DNA from: Sipunculus nudus
Lineage: Eukaryota; Annelida; Sipuncula; Golfingiida; Sipunculidae
Length of the DNA stretch: 64,000 nt
Reading direction: 5' to 3'
Assembly: GCA_026874595.1 (NCBI GenBank)
Contig: CM049313.1
Coordinates: forward strand, 64,608,159 to 64,672,158
Shown here: piece after piece, positions 22,008 through 33,811 of the stretch
How the letters are laid out: each line of letters begins with the position of its first letter
Position numbering within the stretch: position 1 is the first letter of the stretch
Translations under genes and position numbers: made by a program
Notes under the pieces: model-generated
Database searches by the model: none
What the model was told of the DNA's origin: nothing
What the model saw: only the letters and a program-made list of their open reading frames with translations

Positions 22008-22175
22008 GTAAATATGTCTTTTTATTCAGTTTATTTTCACATTAAATTTTTATTTTCGAAGCATAAAGCATTGATTTTATATGGTTGAGAAAGCAGCGGT
22101 TTTACCTACATCTAACTATAGGATATACTCTTAGTTTAATAAATGATATACAACTTGAAAGTGACTATGCCTCCA

Positions 22176-22179
<4 letters not shown>

Positions 22180-22217
<38 letters not shown>

Positions 22218-22240
22218 CCCCCCCCCCCTCTCTCTCTCTC
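22180..22240. repeat. (CT)n and poly-C microsatellite
   Basis: CTCTCT, C-run, CTCTCT; homologous to the copy A intron tract at 11940-12015. Confidence 0.85.
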
Positions 22241-22388
22241 AGACTACCAACTACAACAACACTACCATCTTTTATTTTAGATTAAAAAAATGGTCATGTG
22301 AGCCTATTATATCAGTATTAAATACGTCATCGCTCTGCCAGTCGCTTAAATGTGTTAATAAAACTTTAGATTTTCTCATTTTTTTCAG

Positions 22389-22451
22389 AGGTACAGACAA
22401 TAGAGCAAGATTCCATGACCCAGTTGGCTGCGCCCTTGAGTGTTCATGCTG
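22389..22451 (+). CDS. Copy B second cassette exon (matches copy A exon 5)
   Basis: Acceptor TTTTTCAG, donor GCTG|GTAATT, 63 nt, phase 1-1. It encodes EVQTIEQDSMTQLAAPLSVH plus Ala, two substitutions from copy A. Confidence 0.7.
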
Positions 22452-22834
22452 GTAATTTCGCCTTTTTTATTCAACTTTTGTATTGTCTTATTAATATTCC
22501 GAGCGTAACGAACTGACATTTGAATATCTATTGACAGCCCCTATAATAACAACTAAATATAGAATCTATATATCATTTTATCAGATTTCCTTCTCTCTCT
22601 CTCTCTCTCTCTCTCCCTCTCTCTCCCTCTGTTTGTCTATCTCTCTGTTTCTGTCTCCCTCTCTGCGGGAACACATAAACGCATATCGGAAAAAAAACGC
22701 TTGTTAAATTAGCCACATCTGGATGATTGTATTTCCATGTCTTATATTTTGGACAATAAAAACCTTTCATATCAAAATATGAAAATACGTCCTCACATTG
22801 ATAATCGATTGTTTGTTTTTATTATTATTTACAG

Positions 22835-23835
22835 AGACTCAGACTTGTGCCGCCCCTGATGCCTCCTGTGACCCTCCCGAAGCTGATGAAGCTCTGGCAA
22901 TTCTGCTCAACAAAAAGCTAGATAAACTTTGGCGAGTTGGCGATCCACTGTTAGCACCAGTCATCGCGGCGTGTATGCTTGTCAGATGTTACTTTACTAC
23001 GGACCAGTCCGCGAAGAACCGCACCACTCTAGAGACTTTTAAACCCGCCGATGAACCGTCCCCAGTAAAAGATGCTTCAGTTTCATCAGTTACACCGGCT
23101 GAATCTTCTGATCTACCATCATCTGTTACTTCTCTGCCGTATTCCGTAGACCAGGAGACCACGTGCGCCGCGCCATCACCGGCTGCTGCAGCTAGAGATG
23201 AAGCCAGGTGGTCGCTAGGTCGACAACTGACGCATCACTGTCACGATGACGCCTCGTGTGACGACGAACTGTCAATCACACGCATGGAATGTTGTAGTCC
23301 ACAGTCAGTCGATGCCCATTATACGTTGTCCAGTGTGCAAACTGTGAAAGATAAACTTATCTCATGTTCTGACGTCCATCGTCAATCTGATGAACTTTCG
23401 TTGAGCTCCGACGACTTTGTTGGACAGATGTGCAGAGTTGATACGCAATCAAATCCCGTGATCTCCTCTCTTGGTTTCGATCTTTCTATCCCCGCATTCG
23501 AAACGTGTAGTCCCGATCAAGCACCAAAACAGCAGTGTGAGGGCCAGCGTGCATCAGAACCCGATTATGAGAATAAAAAACCTGTGGCAGACATCTGTCA
23601 GCAAAGGAACGTATTAAACCTGAATGGAAGAGACGCCCCGATCTGCGATTCTTTCAAGCAATTTCCATGTGGTGACGTCAGAGTACCAAAACGAAAACCG
23701 CTACGTCGTCCCAGAGCCGCGATGACGTCATCCAAGCAACATCACCATGTCAAAGCTGATGCCACTGTCTCAAAAAGAAAACCCCTTCGGAGACCCAGAG
23801 CCTTCTTCCCAACAATGTCAGCGTCCGGATATTGA
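22835..23835 (+). CDS. Copy B large exon, ends at an in-frame TGA
   Basis: Acceptor TTACAG is at 22834. The head ETQTCAAPDASCDPPEADEA, the helix-like LWRVGDPLLAPVIAACMLVR, the LTHHCHDDASCDDE/MECC cluster and two basic motifs (VPKRKPLRRPRAAM, VSKRKPLRRPRAFF) are all conserved with copy A. The frame ends at TGA 23833-23835, but a good donor (CAGCAG|GTAAGC) follows at 23868/23869 in phase 0. Relative to copy A there are 66 extra bases before the donor. The stop may be the true end of this copy, or a disabling change upstream of the terminal exon. Confidence 0.7.
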
Positions 23836-24326
23836 TGTCGCGGTCGCCCAGAGAATTCCGCCCAGCAGGTAAGCATGGAAAAAAAGAGTAGGAATTTTTA
23901 ACTATTTATCTTTCACTGGTAAAACACTCGTTAGAGAGGTCACTCTTGTCAAGGCGAAATAATCATACAAGTCTGCACCAAAATATAATTGTGTTAGTGA
24001 TGTGCATCCGTCTTTCAAAGCCTTGGTCAATATCAGGCGACAAACGGCAGGAGATGTTGTAAACAAGACAAAATAAACAAACAGACCTTGGTGAGAACAT
24101 AACCTCCTGGGTAGAGGTAATAATTGATACATTTTGGCGTCGTAATTTATATGCCTTGTTATTGAATGTGTTCATTCTCTGTAACCTGGTAATGTTTAAT
24201 GATATTCAATATAAATCATCTGTACTTCTGTTCATGAGTTCTGCACATACTTGCCGTTAATTATTGCGCTCACTGGGATTGTTCCTCTCAGAAATGTTTC
24301 TAATGATGCGGTCTATATATATTTAG

Positions 24327-24356
24327 GTGCCGCCTTTGTATTGTCCCATGATAAAG
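24327..24356 (+). other. Possible 30-nt micro-exon in copy B
   Basis: TATTTAG precedes it and AAAG|GTAATA follows. It has ten open codons (VPPLYCPMIK), phase 0. Copies 0 and A retain a similar CNGCCGNC start after an AG but lack an equivalent donor. Very tentative. Confidence 0.2.
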
Positions 24357-24457
24357 GTAATAAAAATAAACTAGAAGTGTTAATACGAAGGATTTAATGC
24401 CTGCTATTGGATGTTTTTAATTTTGCAGATTAAACTGATCATTTTATCTCTTTGCAG

Positions 24458-24720
24458 CCATTTCACCATGTTGAGTCCGAAGTAGTGCTACCATCAGTCA
24501 GCAGACGGCGCTGCTATCGCTACCTGGTGCGCCTCGTCTCAATGGATCGTGAAGACTGTATTCACGAATGATACCACAGATCGTGCTACAAAGATAATCG
24601 ATGACCGTAACATCATATTCACTATTATTGTCATGAGTTGCTACACTTACATACATTACACCAACTGAAATACGCATCATGTATATTTGAGATATGAGTG
24701 GATAATATTTATTTACAATC

Positions 24721-24761
<41 letters not shown>

Positions 24762-24930
24762 CTCATACAAGTCTACATGACATATACTGATATTTGTTCG
24801 AATATGAAAGTGCCGACCAGCAGTCGTCATTCTGTTGCAGACGAGGGTTGGTCATACATACTATACACGCACATCACTGTTACTGTTTACACATTGTTAC
24901 TCTATTGTCAAATAAAAAAGACTTTGGTAC
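24458..24930 (+). other. Copy B terminal exon and 3'UTR
   Basis: The acceptor TCTCTTTGCAG is at 24457. The exon opens in phase 0 with PFHHVESEVVLPSVSRRRCY, then RYLVRLV, and closes at TGA 24569-24571. That phase fits the copy A and copy B exon 6 donor. AATAAA is at 24911-24916 with GT-rich sequence after it. In copy B the upstream TGA at 23833 would put this exon in the 3'UTR unless splicing bypasses it. Confidence 0.5.
24720..24760. repeat. (GA)n microsatellite in 3'UTR
   Basis: GAGAGA run inside the predicted 3'UTR. Copy 0 has a shorter GAGAGA at the same place. Confidence 0.85.
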
Positions 24931-24956
24931 TTGTTAATTGATATCATTATTTGCTT

Positions 24957-27070
24957 CTGAGAAATAGCGAGAAAGAATTGAATAATAGAACAAAATACTC
25001 TAGAAAAGGAGAGAGAACGAGACAAAAGGGGATGAGTGATGGAGAGGCTGAGAAACGATGAGTGAGGGAGAGAGAAAGTGAAAGAGAATAAGTAAGAATG
25101 AAAGTTAATAAAAATAGAGAGACAGAATAAGAATAAAATGAGAGAGAATAAGAAAGCAGTAACCAATAGAATACGAAAAAAATGAGCGATAAATAGAATA
25201 AATGAGAGCGCGAATAAGAAAGAATGGGAGAGAGAGAGAGAGAGAGAATGAGAAAAGAGTGAGTGTGTGTGTGTGTGTGTGTGTGAATGAGGAGCGAGAA
25301 AGAGAGACAGAATGAGCAGGAGAACGAACGAGTGCATGAAAGAGACAAAAAGAGAGACAGAAAATAAGAAAGAATGAAAGTATGAGTGAGACAGGAGTGA
25401 GAGCATCAGAAGGAATGAGTGCATGATAGAGAAAAAAGTGGGGGAGAGAATGAGAAAGAATGAGAGAGAATAAAATGAGGAAGGATGAATGCATTGATGA
25501 GAAAAGAGTAGGGGGAGAATGAGCAAGAATGAGAGCTTGAATGAGGAAAGAGTGAGAGAGAAAATGAGAAAGAATGATTGCATGAATGAGAAAAGAGTGA
25601 GAGAGAGAATGAGAAAGAATGAGAGCTTGAATGAGAAAAGAGTGAGAGAGAGAATGAGAAAGAATGAGAGCTTGAATGAGAAAAGAGTGAGAGAGAATGA
25701 GAAAGGATGAATGCATGGATGAGAAAAGAGTGGGGGGGGGGGGGAGAGAATGAGAAAGAATGAGAGCTTGAAAGAGAAAAGAGTGAGAGCTTGAGAATGA
25801 GAAAGGATGAATGCATGGATGAGAAAAGAGTGAGAAAGAGAATGAGAAAGACTGAGAGCATGGATGAGAAAATAGTGAGAGAGAGAATGAGAAAGAATGA
25901 ATGCATGAATGAGAAAAGAGTGGGAGAGTTAATGAGAAAGAATGAGAGCATGAATGAGAAAAGAGTAGGGGGAGAATGAGCAAGAATGAATGCATGAATG
26001 AGTAAAGAGTGGATAAGGGAATGAGAAAGGATGAATGAATGAATGAGAAAAGAGTGAGAGAGAGAATGAGAAAGAATGATTGCATGAATTAGAAAAGAGT
26101 GAGAGAGAGAATGAGAAAGAATGAGAAAAGAGTGAGAGAAAATGAGAAAGAATGAATGCATGAATGAGAAAAGAGTGGGAGAGAGAATGAGAAAGAATGA
26201 TTGCATGAATGAGAAAAGAGTGGGGGAGAGAATGAGAAAGAATGAATGCATGAATGAGAAAAGAGTGGGGGAGAGAATGAGAAAGGATGAATGAATGAAT
26301 GAGAAAAGAGTGAGAGAGAGAATGAGAAAGAATGATTGCATGAATTAGAAAAGAGTAGGAGAAAAAAAAGAATAGGAGAGAATGAGACAGAGAGAAAAGG
26401 ATAAAAGAGAACGAGACAGAGAGAATAAGAGAACATGCGGGAGTGAGAGAGAGAGATAGAGAGAATAAGAGAACAAGCGAGAGTGAGAGAGAAGAATAAG
26501 AGAGAATGAGAGAAATTATATGAGAATGAGAGAAAAGAATAAGAGAAAATTGAAGAAAGGAACAAGAGGGAATGAGAGAAAGAGAGAAAGTGAATGATAG
26601 AAAAGAGAGAGAGAGAATCAAAGAGGAGTGGAATTTAGAGAGAATATGAGATAAAGAAAAAAGGAATGCATAATAAAAATAAAAAAGAGCGTAAATGAAT
26701 TATAAATTTGAAAATTGTAAACGGAACAGATAAATATATAATAGAAATAATATATAATATAGATATAAAAATAAATAGAAAAACAAAGAGGGTATAATAA
26801 ATTATAATTTAAGACTGATTAATAAAAAGAAAAAGAAATGAAAAATATATGTAATAAGAAAGCAAGTATGTAAATTGATAAACAGAATATGAAATAATGT
26901 AAATGAATTACAGAGAGAGAGAGAGAAAAAAAAGAAAGAATAACGTTGAAAGAGATGGAAGATAGCGAGAGAGAAACCAAGAAAGAATGACTCAAAAAGA
27001 AAGAGAACTAGAACAAGAATAGTAGAGCAAAAGAGAGGATAAGACTGAATGAGAGAGAGAAATGAAACGA
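24957..27070. repeat. Polypurine minisatellite downstream of copy B
   Basis: About 2.1 kb of A/G-rich sequence. From about 25440 to 26380 it is a clear ~45-bp tandem repeat (GAATGAGAAAGAATGAGAGC, then TTGAATGAGAAAAGAGTGAG). A (GT)n tract is at 25262-25286 and a poly-G at 25730-25743. Because the period is a multiple of three, open frames exist on both strands; they are not genes. Confidence 0.9.
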
Positions 27071-27314
27071 TATATATATATATACCTGTATATATACAAT
27101 TCTTATCAGAGACTTATTTGAGATAAAACAAATTTATTTTTTTTTGTCGATATGACGGACCCGAACACTCGGCAGCATGGAAGACCGCGAAAAAAAAAAC
27201 GGTCAGAGGAAACAAAGTCACCCCATAAACAAGTGTGTTAATAAACAAGTTGGTCTATCTAAAAGGCGCCTCTCTCTCTCTCCCTCCCTCCCTCTCTTTT
27301 TTTCTCTCGCTCTT

Positions 27315-27387
<73 letters not shown>

Positions 27388-27946
27388 GTACATTAAATGT
27401 CTATATGTTATGAAATGTCACTTTTATATCATATCACAACACGTGACTTGTTGCAGGCAGATTCCGTTTATGATTGCGTGAGTAATGTTGTGAACAAACA
27501 CGCGAACTGGAATGAACGCATAACCTCCTGCCGGAGACAATAAACCACGTGAGGAGACACGCAATGATTATCATGAGGGAACTAAAGGAGTAATTGACAT
27601 AGTCTACTACTGTGTGTAAGCGAAAGTTTTCCGTGCACAGTTGGCTTTTCCATTCACTGAAAGATGGTACGATTACATGCGTATATCACGCGATGTCATC
27701 TTCTAGCTTAACGCTGTGTTTGTTTTCCCATGTAGATGTTACTAACACGTTCACTCATAACAATGGCATGTCATTTGGTTAATGGTTTGTCTTTATGTAC
27801 AAGTGTAACCGCCACAGGAACCATCCATATTGGTTTCAAGAAGGCAAACTTGCGTCAACGATGCGCCCGTTTAATGGCCGTTCTTTTATTTATATGTATA
27901 TGATATATGTTTAATATCATAACTATAATAATATATGTTTAAAGCG

Positions 27947-27984
<38 letters not shown>

Positions 27985-28027
27985 TCAATTAACAGTATAT
28001 ATATTTATCTATCTATCTATCTATCTA

Positions 28028-28093
<66 letters not shown>

Positions 28094-28100
28094 TACCAAT
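27071..28100. repeat. Microsatellite-rich spacer
   Basis: It holds (CT)n(TA)n at 27270-27385, (TA)n at 27950-27980 and (ATCT)n(TA)n(GA)n at 28005-28095. Between 27400 and 27900 nothing is recognised. A short ORF at 27177-27413 runs into the microsatellite and is unsupported. Confidence 0.75.
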
Positions 28101-28700
28101 TGCGGATCCAGGATTTTGAGACGGGAAAGGTTTACTGTTTTCACTGGAACTACACTTATACCCTAAATATTTTCTGCATATAGGGGAATTATCACACTCT
28201 TTCTTTTTTATGTAGAACCTTTTCTGGATCTTTAGAGGGGGGGAGGGCATTTTATAGGGTTCAGGCTTACACTCTCGTGAAGGTAGGCTTTTCCCGAGAG
28301 TTTTCAGGGAAATTTGTGTAAAGATAGAATGTTTTAAAATCAAACCATTATTCATAGTTCAATTAAAAGTTTAAAGTTTTTCTGAACTTTAGGACACAGA
28401 ACCAATTCACAAAAATGAATGTAGATAGTGAACGATTATGCTTTCCATAATAGGCCCTACTAGCTCAGTAAAGATAACATATTAGTATGATTATTAACAT
28501 ATTACCCGTTCTTGTATTACCTCCTGTGACCTCGTGTGACCGGGGGGGGGGCGTTCATGAGACGAGTTAGAACCCGTTCGGGCATTTAATGTTTCATGCT
28601 TGATACACTTGCGTATTCTCTGTTAGCGCTTCTTTGGGAAATAATGTCAAATTCCTCAAGATTTCTTGGAAAATGTGGAAAATGAACCCTCATCGAGTTG
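28101..28700. other. Spacer with a GCGGATCCAGGATTT repeat end
   Basis: A GGATCCAGGATTTTG block at about 28105 matches the terminal motif of the hAT-like element at 18324. The rest is unassigned. Confidence 0.5.
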
Positions 28701-28708
28701 ACACTTCA

Positions 28709-29069
28709 CCGGCTTCTGTGGCGCATGAGTAGAGCACATGACTCAAACCCGGGAGGCCGTGAGTTCAAATCCCACCCAGGTTGAGCAATCTGTAGTTTAA
28801 TGTGGAGGCCGTGCCCAACGGCCGTGTTTTACTCACAAATGAGTGCGCCTTTCGTGGGTTCCTGGTTATATGACCCGGCAAATGAGACTGTTTACACATC
28901 CCAGGACCCGCAGGTGCGGTAGACACTGGGCCTGGGTGACACCAGGATACAAAACAAAATGGGAGGAAGCGAGTGCTACCGCCCTGCCACGAAGTCCTAA
29001 ACACGTAGATTAGGAATAAGATGAGAGAGCATATAAAAAAGGAGGCGGTTACCTCCACTAAAAAAAAAA
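28709..29069 (+). mobile_element. tRNA-derived SINE, family 1, with poly-A tail
   Basis: The A-box is TGGCGCATGAGTAGAGC (about 28719) and the B-box GAGTTCAAATCC (28761-28772). A non-tRNA body follows that contains ACAAATGAGTGCGCCTTTCG, TATGACCCGGCAA and CTGGGTGACACCAGGA. It ends in about ten A at 29060-29069. The body is shared with the minus-strand copy at 44770-45020. Confidence 0.8.
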
Positions 29070-29300
29070 GTTTACACATCAAAAACAGAGATCGGGGGAT
29101 ATGTCTGAGGCGTTGCCATCCAGGAGTTGCGTGACAACGGTTGACGGCCACTAGCCTCAGTTATTTTAGATTCAGATCGGCCTGTACATTATACTCATAA
29201 TAAACGAAAGGACATTTTCAGCGAGTAGGCGTCTGTGTTGTCTGCTGTGTCCAGGTCAAGTGAGCAAGCTTTGCGTTTTTTTGTTTTAATGAAGCAAAAT

Positions 29301-32300
29301 AGTCCGTGGGCTAGAGAACCTCCCCCCCCCCCCCCCCCCCCCCCAACCACCACCACCAATATGCCAAACCTATTTTTTCTTATTCCTATATGCCTATACT
29401 TAGATTTTAAGGATATTAACATTGAATAAACTCAGTAGTAGTTTGGGGCTGTTGTTGTGCACTATAACAACTGAAGATTTCGTCACCTGTTTTTAGGGGT
29501 AGTAGAAATAAAAATAACCATAAATCCTTCACCTATTAACCTAGAAAAACACATTACCCATTAAATTGTTGTTTTTACCAAGCCCGTTTAGAGGATATAT
29601 ATCATATGCAAATAAGGTCAGTATTAGGGTCACCAGGGTTAAAAGGTTATGAGATCCCTTATGTCAAAATCTAGAGACTGACGACTAATTATTCCTTTCC
29701 TTTGAGGAAATAGATAAAAAGAACGATTTCTGCAGGGGTCAAAATATCATGTCAAAATATAGATTGCGGCTCATAATTATTTTGTGTGGTGGGATAAGTT
29801 TAGATGATCCAATAATTGCCTTGGAATAAGTTTGTAACATACATTCACATATGACCAAGGATAACTCAAAATAAAAGGACAAAAGAGATGGGTGCAATAT
29901 TAAATAATTATGAGAAATGCCATGTTAGGGGATGTGGATATTACAATGACCTTTGAGTTAGAACAATAATTATCGAATGAATTGTTGCTTTGCATGTCAA
30001 TTAATATAATATATAAAATATGCATATATTATAGGTCAGTATTGAGGAAAGGTCAAAGGGTAATGAGAATTCAGTCTCAGCCAAAATCTAGTAACCAGCG
30101 ACTACTCATTGTTCTCTTTCGTATACAGTAAGATTATGGCCCGAAATAGGCTTACATACACGCAGACAGTTCTAGACCTTATGCTAAGCCCATTTCTATG
30201 AAATGCCATTTAAGTTTGTATTGGGGTCAGCAGGTGTAAAATCTAGAAAAGTAGCAGTAAAAATAATTTACAATAGTTTAAATGAACATAAATTACCAGT
30301 TATTGCTTATTGTTACGTTGTTTAAGCAGTAAAATGTAGGTATTAGGAAGCCTCTATCTGATCTTTTACCGTTCCTGTTAAAAAGCTCACCTGAATAAAA
30401 ATGGCTGCCATTATGGCCGCTTCAGTTGCGGTTAAGCCATAAGTCACGTGCTTTTAGTCGTCACCAAATAACTTTCTTACAGATCCTACTTTACAGGTCC
30501 TGATTGTATTGTAATGGTAGAGTTCATATTTTTTTCTGATTAAAAATGATTGTATGAGTAAGGATATGTAATATATTGACATAACATGAACAAGACAAAG
30601 GGTAACAGGAATCACAATCATAGCTATATTTCAGATAGTCCTTCACAGATTACAGATCTTGGTCATATTGTGTCACCATCTTTTAGCAAAAACGATCAGA
30701 GAATGACGTCATAATTTTAGAACACAAAATGGTCCAGTAAAATGACTGACATATATATAAATATAAATCATTTACATGTGACGACTGATATTTAATTTTA
30801 CCGCCATTTCTGCGGCCATACTGACAGCCCTTCAGGATATTAAAGTACACCACTTGACTAAGATGAAATACATGAGAAACACTGATATACAGGTATTTTA
30901 ACATAATGGTCAATAGTCGGTCATTTTGGCTGCAATCTGGGTTCTAAACAGACTGCGAATGTTTTATTTTAGGCAGAGGCTATTTTGTATAGTCTATTTT
31001 GCCGGTACAATAAGAACACCCACTATAACTTTGATTGGGTCATAAATATGAAAGCTTACATGGGGCCACTCATTCAATTAGAGGAGTTGTTTAAGCAAGT
31101 GTGAGTTTGTGCTGTCACATCATAAAACGGTGTACTGACTTAATTAGGCGGGTTGTTTGTGTCGGGGTTGGTGTTATGTGTCAGGGAAGATAACACTGTG
31201 AGCAATGTTGTAGACTATGTATAAAAACAAGAGGTAATAAGCGTATAATCATTTTATAGCATTTGAGAATGCACAAACATATATACATATAGACTAGATA
31301 TAACCATAGCCCAGTAGGCTATATCGCTGGTAATGCATACCACTATGTTTATTTTTTTTATTAGATTAACATGCACACTTTTAAAGGGCATATAATGGAA
31401 CCCTAAGTCGGTTTCGCGCAGTTTTGATGGAGAGACAAGACGATCCCTAAGATCCCTAACTCCCAAATTCTCTTTGGTTATACGTTGCAGCTTATTCACT
31501 AGCCCATTCAATGGCCAGCTAAATAAATCTTAAGACCAGCCGCATGTTATCACCTAATTTTGATGGCAGATTTTGCAGAAGGACCTTGTTGATGCTAAAT
31601 GGAATGGAAGAATTCGCCTTTTTCGCCATTGTGGTGACCATATTGTAATTATGTTGAATGATTTATGTTCGCATTTTAACTTAATTTATTACAATCTGTT
31701 ATCATCCAAGATAAAGTACACTTTCAGGAACCAAAAAAAAAAAGACTTCAGTCACACACCATCCCAGTAAAGCAACATCTTAAAAAATCATCAATATGTG
31801 ATGACATATGGATAAATGAATATTCGCCTTTATTCATTATGGTTGCCATATTAACAGCCATTTTGGGACTCTTAACAATATCCGTTTACTTAAAATATAC
31901 AGCATCAGTCTAAAGTCTGCGGATGCCCAAATGTTACTACTAAAACGTTTTATGAGCAACAACACGGTATGCCGGACTCTTTAAAGAAAAGGTATTTTTT
32001 TTGCCGCCACCTTAGCTACCATTTTGGATTTTACATGATGTGGCCACACTGTTATTCTGTTAAAAAACAAAATGTGTTTAAGGGCCCTGTGGGCATCAAA
32101 AAGCTTCATTTATTTAAGTCATGATGGTGGGCAATAATGCACCATATTTATAAAAAAATCTCCTTTGGTTATACATGTATAGGGTGATAGAGAAGTTCAT
32201 ATATGCATCAGCTACAATGCTAGCACCATCTTAATAAAAAAAACCCTTCGGTCATATACATGTAAGGTTACAGAGTATAGTTCATCCATGCATGGGCTAC

Positions 32301-33811
32301 AATGCTAGCACCAGCTTAATAAAACAGTCACCTTTGGTCATACATCTAAGGTTATAGAGTATAGTTCATCCATGCATAAGCAAAAATGCTAGCGCCAGCT
32401 TAATAAAACAGTCACCTTCGGTTATACATGTAGGTGACAAGGTAGTTCACCCATGCATGAGCTACAATGCTAATTCCAAACAGTAATAATTTTACAGTAA
32501 ATGAACCAGATTGACCTTATTCACACTTAATCAGACAATAGTCCAGTACAGAAAGATGAATTCCCATCGGTAGTGAACCGACTTTATTGTGTATTCATGT
32601 TCCAATGGTCCAGTATGTTTAGCATCTATTTAAACAGTTTTTATTTGATTACTAAAATATAATGGATCGATGTGCCTTTACTGCCAGGTAGGCGTCATAA
32701 TGGCAGCCATTTTTATAATTCAGTTGAGAGTCATGGCCCCTGGGACACGTGTTATTTGTTTAAGTAAACATTTCATCAAGAAATGTTAAACATCAGTCTA
32801 AGACCTCCTGATACTGACACCTTATTGCTAAAACAATTTAAAATAAGCAATTACCTGTAATATATTGACCTTAGAGAAAACATATCGTGTCTATTTTAAG
32901 GATGTTGCATACCATGATCCCCCTTTGTCTAAATATCTGAAATGTGTTAACGGACACTTAAGGCAACCGAAAAAAATACTTTCGTTTAGTCCAGGGGGAG
33001 TGCAGAAGCCTCCTTATAATTTTATAAATTTAATCTATTGCCGGCATAGAGTATTGATAAGTCACTACTTTCTAGATTTTGGTCAAGGCGAGCATTCCAT
33101 GGCCGTTTGACCCCTACTGAGCTCAATACTGACGTAATACTTGAATATCTTATATATCAGCTTAACTAGTATGACAAAAAATATATATATTAACTGGTAC
33201 ATTATTGTTCTATGTCATACACTTTTGAGTTCGGATGTTTTGAATTTTCCCTTAACTAAAATGGCTTTCTAAAACAAAATCTTATCATTTCACAACACCA
33301 ATGTGGTTTGATTACGTTCTTTTATCTGAGTTATCCATTGGATAGACAAGTCTGAATGTATGTTACAAACTCATTTCAGGCCATTATTGAATCATTTGAA
33401 CTATATTCATCATACAGAATAATTCTCATGACCTTTTGACCTCTGTTGACCCTGATACTGACCTTATTTGGATATGTTATATACCCTCTAAACGGGCTTT
33501 GTTAAAACAACCATTTGCTGGATATCTTGTTATTCTAGGTTAAAAGGTTAAGTATTTATTTTAATTTCCCATACCCCTAAACGCGGTGACGAAATCTCTA
33601 ATTGTTTTAGTGTATAATACAGCCCACAACAACTACTGAGTCCCGGTTTATTTAAATTCAAAAACTTCAAAATTAAAATATAGGCATATTGTATCAAGAA
33701 AAAAAAATAGATTTGGGTAATTGGTGGTGGTGGTTGGGGAGCTGGGGGGGGGGGGTTGGGGGGTGGGGGGGGGGGGGGGAGACGCAAGGTGGGTTCCTCC
33801 AGCCCACGGAC
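29301..33811. mobile_element. 4.5-kb foldback element with ~0.8-kb inverted arms
   Basis: The left arm (29301 to about 30115) and right arm (about 33045 to 33811) are inverted copies. They share AGTCCGTGGGCT, a C-run with CAACCACCACCACCAA, GATTTCGTCACC, AAGCCCGTTTAGAGG, AAATAAGGTCAGTAT, GTTTGTAACATACATTCA and CAAAATCTAG, in order. The loop (30.1-33.0 kb) has no transposase-like ORF. Its type is unknown; it could be a non-autonomous transposon or an inverted segmental duplication. Confidence 0.75.
32155..32475 (+). repeat. ~82-bp tandem repeat, four copies
   Basis: Units contain CCTTYGGTYATACATG, GAGTATAGTTCATCCATGCA and CTACAATGCTAGCRCCAKC. It lies in the foldback loop. Confidence 0.75.

Larger units (their letters stand above)
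18968..24930 (+). other. Segmental duplication copy B (gene model plus flanks)
   Basis: This block is colinear with copy A from shared AAAATTATAAATTCCAC to AATAAA at 24911-24916. Predicted exons: 1, about 19931-20017; 2, 20589-21464; cassettes at 21942/21945-22007 and 22389-22451; large exon 22835-23868; terminal exon from 24458. From ATG 20843 to TGA 23833-23835 the spliced CDS is 582 codons. It lacks the copy A insertions (138-bp element, MITE, 870-bp LTR) and the first cassette. Confidence 0.75.

Noticed and set aside
23833-23835. TGA in copy B as a selenocysteine codon
   Set aside because: No reason to expect a selenoprotein, copy A has no equivalent codon, and no SECIS-like element was recognised in the 3' region.
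24897-26621. Minus-strand ORFs (up to 326 codons) and short plus-strand ORFs with a 15-residue repeat
   Set aside because: The 45-bp repeat is a multiple of three, so any stop-free unit stays open. The repeat is not conserved as protein between copies.
28765-29151. 128-codon minus-strand ORF
   Set aside because: It lies within and just past a SINE and is antisense to it.
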